DNA of 64,000 nucleotides. It comes from Branchiostoma floridae (Eukaryota; Chordata; Leptocardii; Amphioxiformes; Branchiostomatidae). Where the stretch lies: positions 1,243,493 to 1,307,492 of the forward strand of contig NC_049997.1 of the NCBI RefSeq assembly GCF_000003815.2, in the 5' to 3' direction. Of the stretch, positions 34,501-40,500 are shown one piece after another (positions within the stretch are counted from its first letter, which is position 1; each line of letters begins with the position of its first letter). Made by a program: the position numbers and the translations under genes. The notes beneath the pieces were generated by a model. The model was not told the origin of the DNA and ran no database searches. It saw only the letters and a list, made by a program, of their open reading frames with translations.

Positions 34501-37500
34501 TCCCCTCGGGTTGACAGGCATGCTGATGGTGGGTCTGTGCTCCATGACGCTGTCTTCTGTTGGGCACCTGTTGGGTGTCTGTTGGGAGTTTCCCCTCAGG
34601 TTGACAGGCATGCTGATGGTGGGTCTGTGCTCCATGACGCTGTCTTCTGTTGGGCACCTGTTGGGTGTCTGTTGGGAGTTTCCCCTCCGGTTGACAGGCA
34701 TGCTGATGGTGGGTCTGTGCTCCATGACGCTGTCTTCTGTTGGGCACCTGTTGGGTGTCTGTTGGGAGTTTCCCCTCCGGTTGACAGGCATGCTGATGGT
34801 GGGTCTGTGCTCCATGACGCTGTCTTCTGTTGGGCACCTGTTGGGTGTCTGTTGGGAGTTTCCCCTCCGGTTGACAGGCATGCTGATGGTGGGTCTGTGC
34901 TCCATGACGCTGTCTTCTGTTGGGCACCTGTTGGGTGTCTGTTGGGAGTTTCCCCTCAGGTTGACAGGCATGCTGATGGTGGGTCTGTGCTCCATGACGC
35001 TGTCTTCTGTTGGGCACCTGTTGGGTGTCTGTTGGGAGTTTCCTTTCCCCTCGGGTTGACAGGCATGCTGATGGTGGGTCTGTGCTCCATGACGCTGTCT
35101 TCTGTTGGGCACCTAGTTGCCAAGTCCTGCAGGAAACACACACAAACACATCTTCATTAGTCAGCAAAAATCCTGGACAAGTTTTCCAGACTAGACAACT
35201 GGGAAAGAGTCACATCATGCTTTCAAAGGGGGGAGTAATAATTAAGAGTACAGCCTTGTACGAGGGAGCTTTAGACATTAGCCTCAAGCATAACAAGAAA
35301 GCTTCTGAAAAAAGCTGGCCGGTGCGTATTTTGGAAAAAGTCTGGATGTTAAACAAAATCACACGAAAAAAGAGTTTTTAAACATCGAATTACTGAATTG
35401 GTTTTTCTTCTATTAAAAAAACACTACATGAGATTTGTCTAACAAAGAAAAAAAAAATTAGCAAGTGGGGTTCGAACCTACGACCTACGGAAGATAGGTA
35501 CCGTGCTGTACACCGCTCGGCCATGCTGGCTCGATTATGCAATAGCACGTATAGAAGGGCTATTTGGTTAAAGTGACCGATCCATGCATCCATGCATGCA
35601 TCCATGCAACCGCTTCTCCCGTCTCATAGCCGGTGCACCGGCAAAAAATCTAAGAATCCAAAAGACGAGTATGGGTGACCCAGTGTGATTCAGGCCAAAA
35701 ATGCAAGCCGTAGTAGGCTGCATTGCTTCACCTCAACTAAGGATGACTGCTTTACCTTACCATATGGCCTCTGTATTTAAAAGACTGATTGAAGTCCCAG
35801 CAGCAGTATAATCTAACCATGGATAGTGAGTGAGTGAGTGAGTGAGTGAGTGAGTGAGTGAGTGAGTGAGTGAGTGAGTGAGTGAGTGAGTGAGTGAGTG
35901 AGTGAGGAGTGAGGCACAATATCATGATGGTACTTACATTTCCAACTGATATTAAAGAGACATCATTAAACAAGAAGGCATTAGAGTTATCTAGCTTGAG
36001 CAAACATTCCAAAACCAGCCATCCATGGCTCACCTCTGAATCATAATGTCCACATCAAGAAAATTCAAGTACTAAAATTAAAACCCAACTTCCACGACGC
36101 CATACCTTCACCAAATGATTCTACCCTTTACCACTGCTGTATTAATTCTGTTTGCCATACATACATACATACATCAATTATGCAAAAAAGGTCCTCATTT
36201 GCATAAATTATATCAATTGATGAGTGAGTGAGTGAGTGAGTGAGTGAGTGAGTGAGTGAGTGAGGCCTAGGAGTGAGGCACAATATCATGATGGTACCTA
36301 TTTGCATAATTTATGCAAATGATGACCTCATTTCTGACACTGAACCTGCCCTGCAGTTCCAAAAAAGCCACTAGGGGGTCGAAACCTATACCTCCTTAGC
36401 TCACGGCCTCTAGGGCGCTTGCATGATGGATCAGGATCTGATGTCAATTTGATCACCTCTTGCAATTCCTACGTAAAATCTTCCATCTGAAATAAAAATC
36501 CAGTTGAAATAAAATAAAGGGAAGGGATACAAATACAGCCTAATATTACATGTATGTAATACCTGAGATACAGTGGTACTGTTGGTGGTGTTGGCCTGGC
36601 CGGGCTCCGCACCGTGCGGGGAAGCATCGTTTCGCATCTGCAGACTCAACATCTGGTTACTCAGCTGGAGAAAAGAAACAAGTTTATGTAACAAGAGTTT
36701 TAAGATCTCACACCTCGTGGGTTTTTTTGTATGTTTTGTAGTTCATGAATTATGCAAGTGAGGTTTTGATTAAAATCATATTGTGGTCAATGAAAATTTC
36801 ATGTCACTCCATTGTGTACATGTTACATGACTAGCAATTATACATAATATTTTACATACAGGGGTACAAATAGAACTGTTAAAAACACAGTCATTCAAGC
36901 AGATCTTCCTTTGGCCCAATGACCTGAAATGTCTGTCAGCTGTCAGAGAAAGATTAGAAATGACTTATTCTAGCTACTCTGAACTCTACACTTTCTGTCA
37001 CACTGACTCCTGCATCTGACCTTCACTTCCTGCCACATGTGGTGAAACATGCCCTAGAATTATTCAAACTTTAGAATCTTCAAACTTTTTCCTGTGAAAG
37101 GTCTAATTTCTCTTCATGCTATTATGCAGAAAGTGGGAGAAATTCATTAACCACTGCCTTCAAAGAAGAAGTCAAACCCTACAATTATAGTAAACTTAAC
37201 ACCTTATGGTAGATTAGAAACCAATATTATGTACTGAATGACTACTCTTATATACTTTGAGACTCATCAACATTGGTCATTGTGCAGCTGCTAATTATGA
37301 ACTTTGTGGGATAAGAAGTAACAAAGATGTAGATGAAGATGATTGATATCATTAAACACACATGCAGTTTCACAGGCTTTTACACCATGAAAGCAGTACC
37401 TTTACCTTCTCTAACTGTTCATGCAGCAGGTTGTTCTGCTTCTCCAGCTCCTCACAGCGGGTCTGAATGGACAGGATGGCCGCGTCCTGGCGTGTTTTCT

Positions 37501-40500
37501 GAGGATAAAAGTGTGTGACGTTGTCACAGTGAAAACGGTGGGTGCCATACACATATGACCTGTTCTGACCAATCCTCTCATTAATTGTGTCATGTGATAA
37601 CTGACCATTTTTACTCTTGACTTATAATTCCCAAAAGGAATATGACCAGACTTTTGGTCTGCCCGGGCTGTCATCTTGGGAATGCTGGCTTTTGATTGGG
37701 TAAGCCACACCATCGCTGTAAGTCCTGATTGATCGAGATGGGTCTTTCTTACGGGGAGACGCCAAGTCGTCCGTTATCAAGGATCCCTGTCCGACAGTGC
37801 CACCAAAACGTGCAGCCTTCCACAAGGAACTCTTCTTGGGCCCCTGACGTTTGTGGCCAACATTAACTGTGCAGATCTTAGCAAAAACATTAAGGTGGAA
37901 TTTGTGGATGATCTAAACTGGAGTCTAGAAATGCCTCTTCAACACCTTCTTCCCTGCAAAAGAACCTGAGTGACCTGGAAAAATGGTCCTGTGAGAACAG
38001 TATGATTCTACATCCTGGAATTATTTTCTACTTGTCAAGTTCATGTCATGTCATGTCCTACATGTCATGTTTTCCTGCAATCTAACCTGAAATGGAATAC
38101 CTGTGGGCTACATCTGTGCCAAATCTACCCAGCGCCTGTTCCTTCTGAGAAAATTTACAGAGTCCTCCCTAAAGGATGGAATAAGGGACTGGCCCTCCAC
38201 TATACTCCTAGCCAGCTCCACTATACTACTTCTGAAATTTAGTGTGTTTCTTCCCAATTTTCTTGGTTAGTTTTGCAAAAGTAATGAAAAATCACAGATT
38301 TTTGTGCCAAGTGGCATCACTTTTCTAGTCGGCATTGTCTGCAAAAACAGACAGTATAGTACTGTACAGACTATATAAGTTTGCTACAAAGTTGTATCTA
38401 AGTTTCAATTGTAAACTAAAGTTACCATCCTTGCTACTTGTTTGATAAACCTTTTACCGTCACTACCTGCTTAGCAATACTAAGAAATAATTAAGATACA
38501 ACTGTACCTGAGGATAATGTAAATAATGTCTGCATGTAAATATCTAATATTACAATGTATAACTGTTACATTATATGCTACAACTATATTTCAACTGTTA
38601 AATTATACGACTCTAAAGCATTGTAATGTCCTAGCAACAATTCAGCAACTTGGCTGCCTGGCAGTGGGGCACTTTTTATCTATGTTTTGTTCAAATAAAC
38701 CTGGCAAGTTGAATGATTCATATTGACAAGATGTGTTGTGTTGTTGCTTCCTGACAGTCTGTCCTTCACAGCATGTCAAGCAATAAGAAAGATTGTGGAA
38801 AAACTAAACTTTACTCAACCAACACCAAGTTTATTTGGGACTTACCCCAAAGAAGCTGACGGAGTCGGCTGAAAATTTGGGGTAAGTCCCAATTAAACTT
38901 GGTGCTGGTTAAGTAAAGTTTAGTTTTTCCACAATGTCATTTACCAAGTTGAACACAGTTGAACTTTCATGCTAAAAAAGATTGTGGACTTTCAGGACAA
39001 AATAACATTTTGGGCTTGGCCTCATTTTCTGTGTATAGCACCAGACCCACCAGCTCGGGGATTTCCGTCTCCCCTGGGTGGGGCAGCCTGGTGCTACATG
39101 TAACACATGAAACTCGGCCACTCCCATCAGTTAACTTATCAGGGCTCGAAATACTTTTTTCTGCATACGTGGACTGGTCCAGGTAACCTAGAAAATTACC
39201 TGCACCAGACAAATTTTACCTGCACCACTATGGATTTATTAGGAAGTATGGATCGTACTAAAATTGTTCAGGAACCATTGCTATTTTTTTTCTTTTATAC
39301 TTTATTGGTGGTAGCAGCCAATGCAGCTAAGAACATTATCCACATACACATATATTACATCATTTATGTATAAAACCCAGTACATGGACCAGTGCAGGTT
39401 AGGTGCAGGTAGACACCAGAAATACCTGCAAAGCTCCAATTTTACTTGCACTAACCTCCATATCCAAATGCAGGTGGTCTTTACATACTGTATCATTACA
39501 CATAGAAACACACAATATATATAAGAGTGAATTCTGGTAATACAATGTGAATCTTATATAAGGTTACATGTATATTTCAAGATACGTTACCTGATAAGCT
39601 TGCGCTATGTTGTCGCATGTCAGCTAAAAAATATGAGAGAAAAATATTAAAGAATTTAATATCAAAGCTTGTGAAAACAATAATGTTTCTGGCATTTTTT
39701 AGTTTCACCTACACAACAAGGTATCTAGATTTTGAGCATCATTCTCTGTTGACGACGGGTGTTGACTTCCTCACACTTTTTACCAATATACATGTATGAG
39801 GTCAGGTGCGACATGCAAGTGATTCATTTGAACCTGAAGAAAGCTGCAATTGGTGAGTTTTGACAAATTATCGTGTTGGGCCATGTTGAAGTACTTATAA
39901 GTCACTTATCATTATCAAAATACAAGTTACTCTAAATACACTACAGTTTCCGATTCCAAGTTGCACATTTGACTGGACTTATTGAACACCAAATCTTACA
40001 AATTAAACACCCAGTTCCCCTGAGGTAATCAAATTAACTACAAAATACAATCAGGAAATGTTGACTTCTAGTATAAGGCCAGAATATACCCATGTGTAGC
40101 ACACCAGAATGTTACCCTAGAAACCGAATATGTAACAAACCAGAATGTACCCCTGACCAAGACATTAAGTTCAATGTAGCCCACATTCTTGCCTGGGATA
40201 ATTGCATGGCCTGTTGCATAATGCCCATATGTTGGGTTTCTGGAAAAAAACTGTCCAATCCGGACAGCAGAAAAACTTGAATGTCCAGTCTGAAAACTAA
40301 CGCAGTTCAGCAGGGTCTACAACATTTAACTGTAAATTCAGGAGGTTCAACAACGCTATATTGACCCCCCTTATATTACTCCTTCATGATGTACCTGCTT
40401 GATCTTCTCCTCCAGCACAGAAATTGACTGTTCCTGGATTCTCTTCTGTTCCTCCCATGATATCTGCAGACACAAAGTTTGATGGTTAAAACCAGGGATA

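Noticed and set aside
34328-35167. Plus-strand and alternative minus-strand open stretches of 240-260 codons
   Set aside because: The 90-bp unit leaves several frames open. Only the minus frame PTISMPVN agrees with the splice phases of the neighbouring gene A exons.
35459-35533. Functional tRNA gene
   Set aside because: The A-box, B-box and terminator are present, but the acceptor and anticodon stems do not pair.
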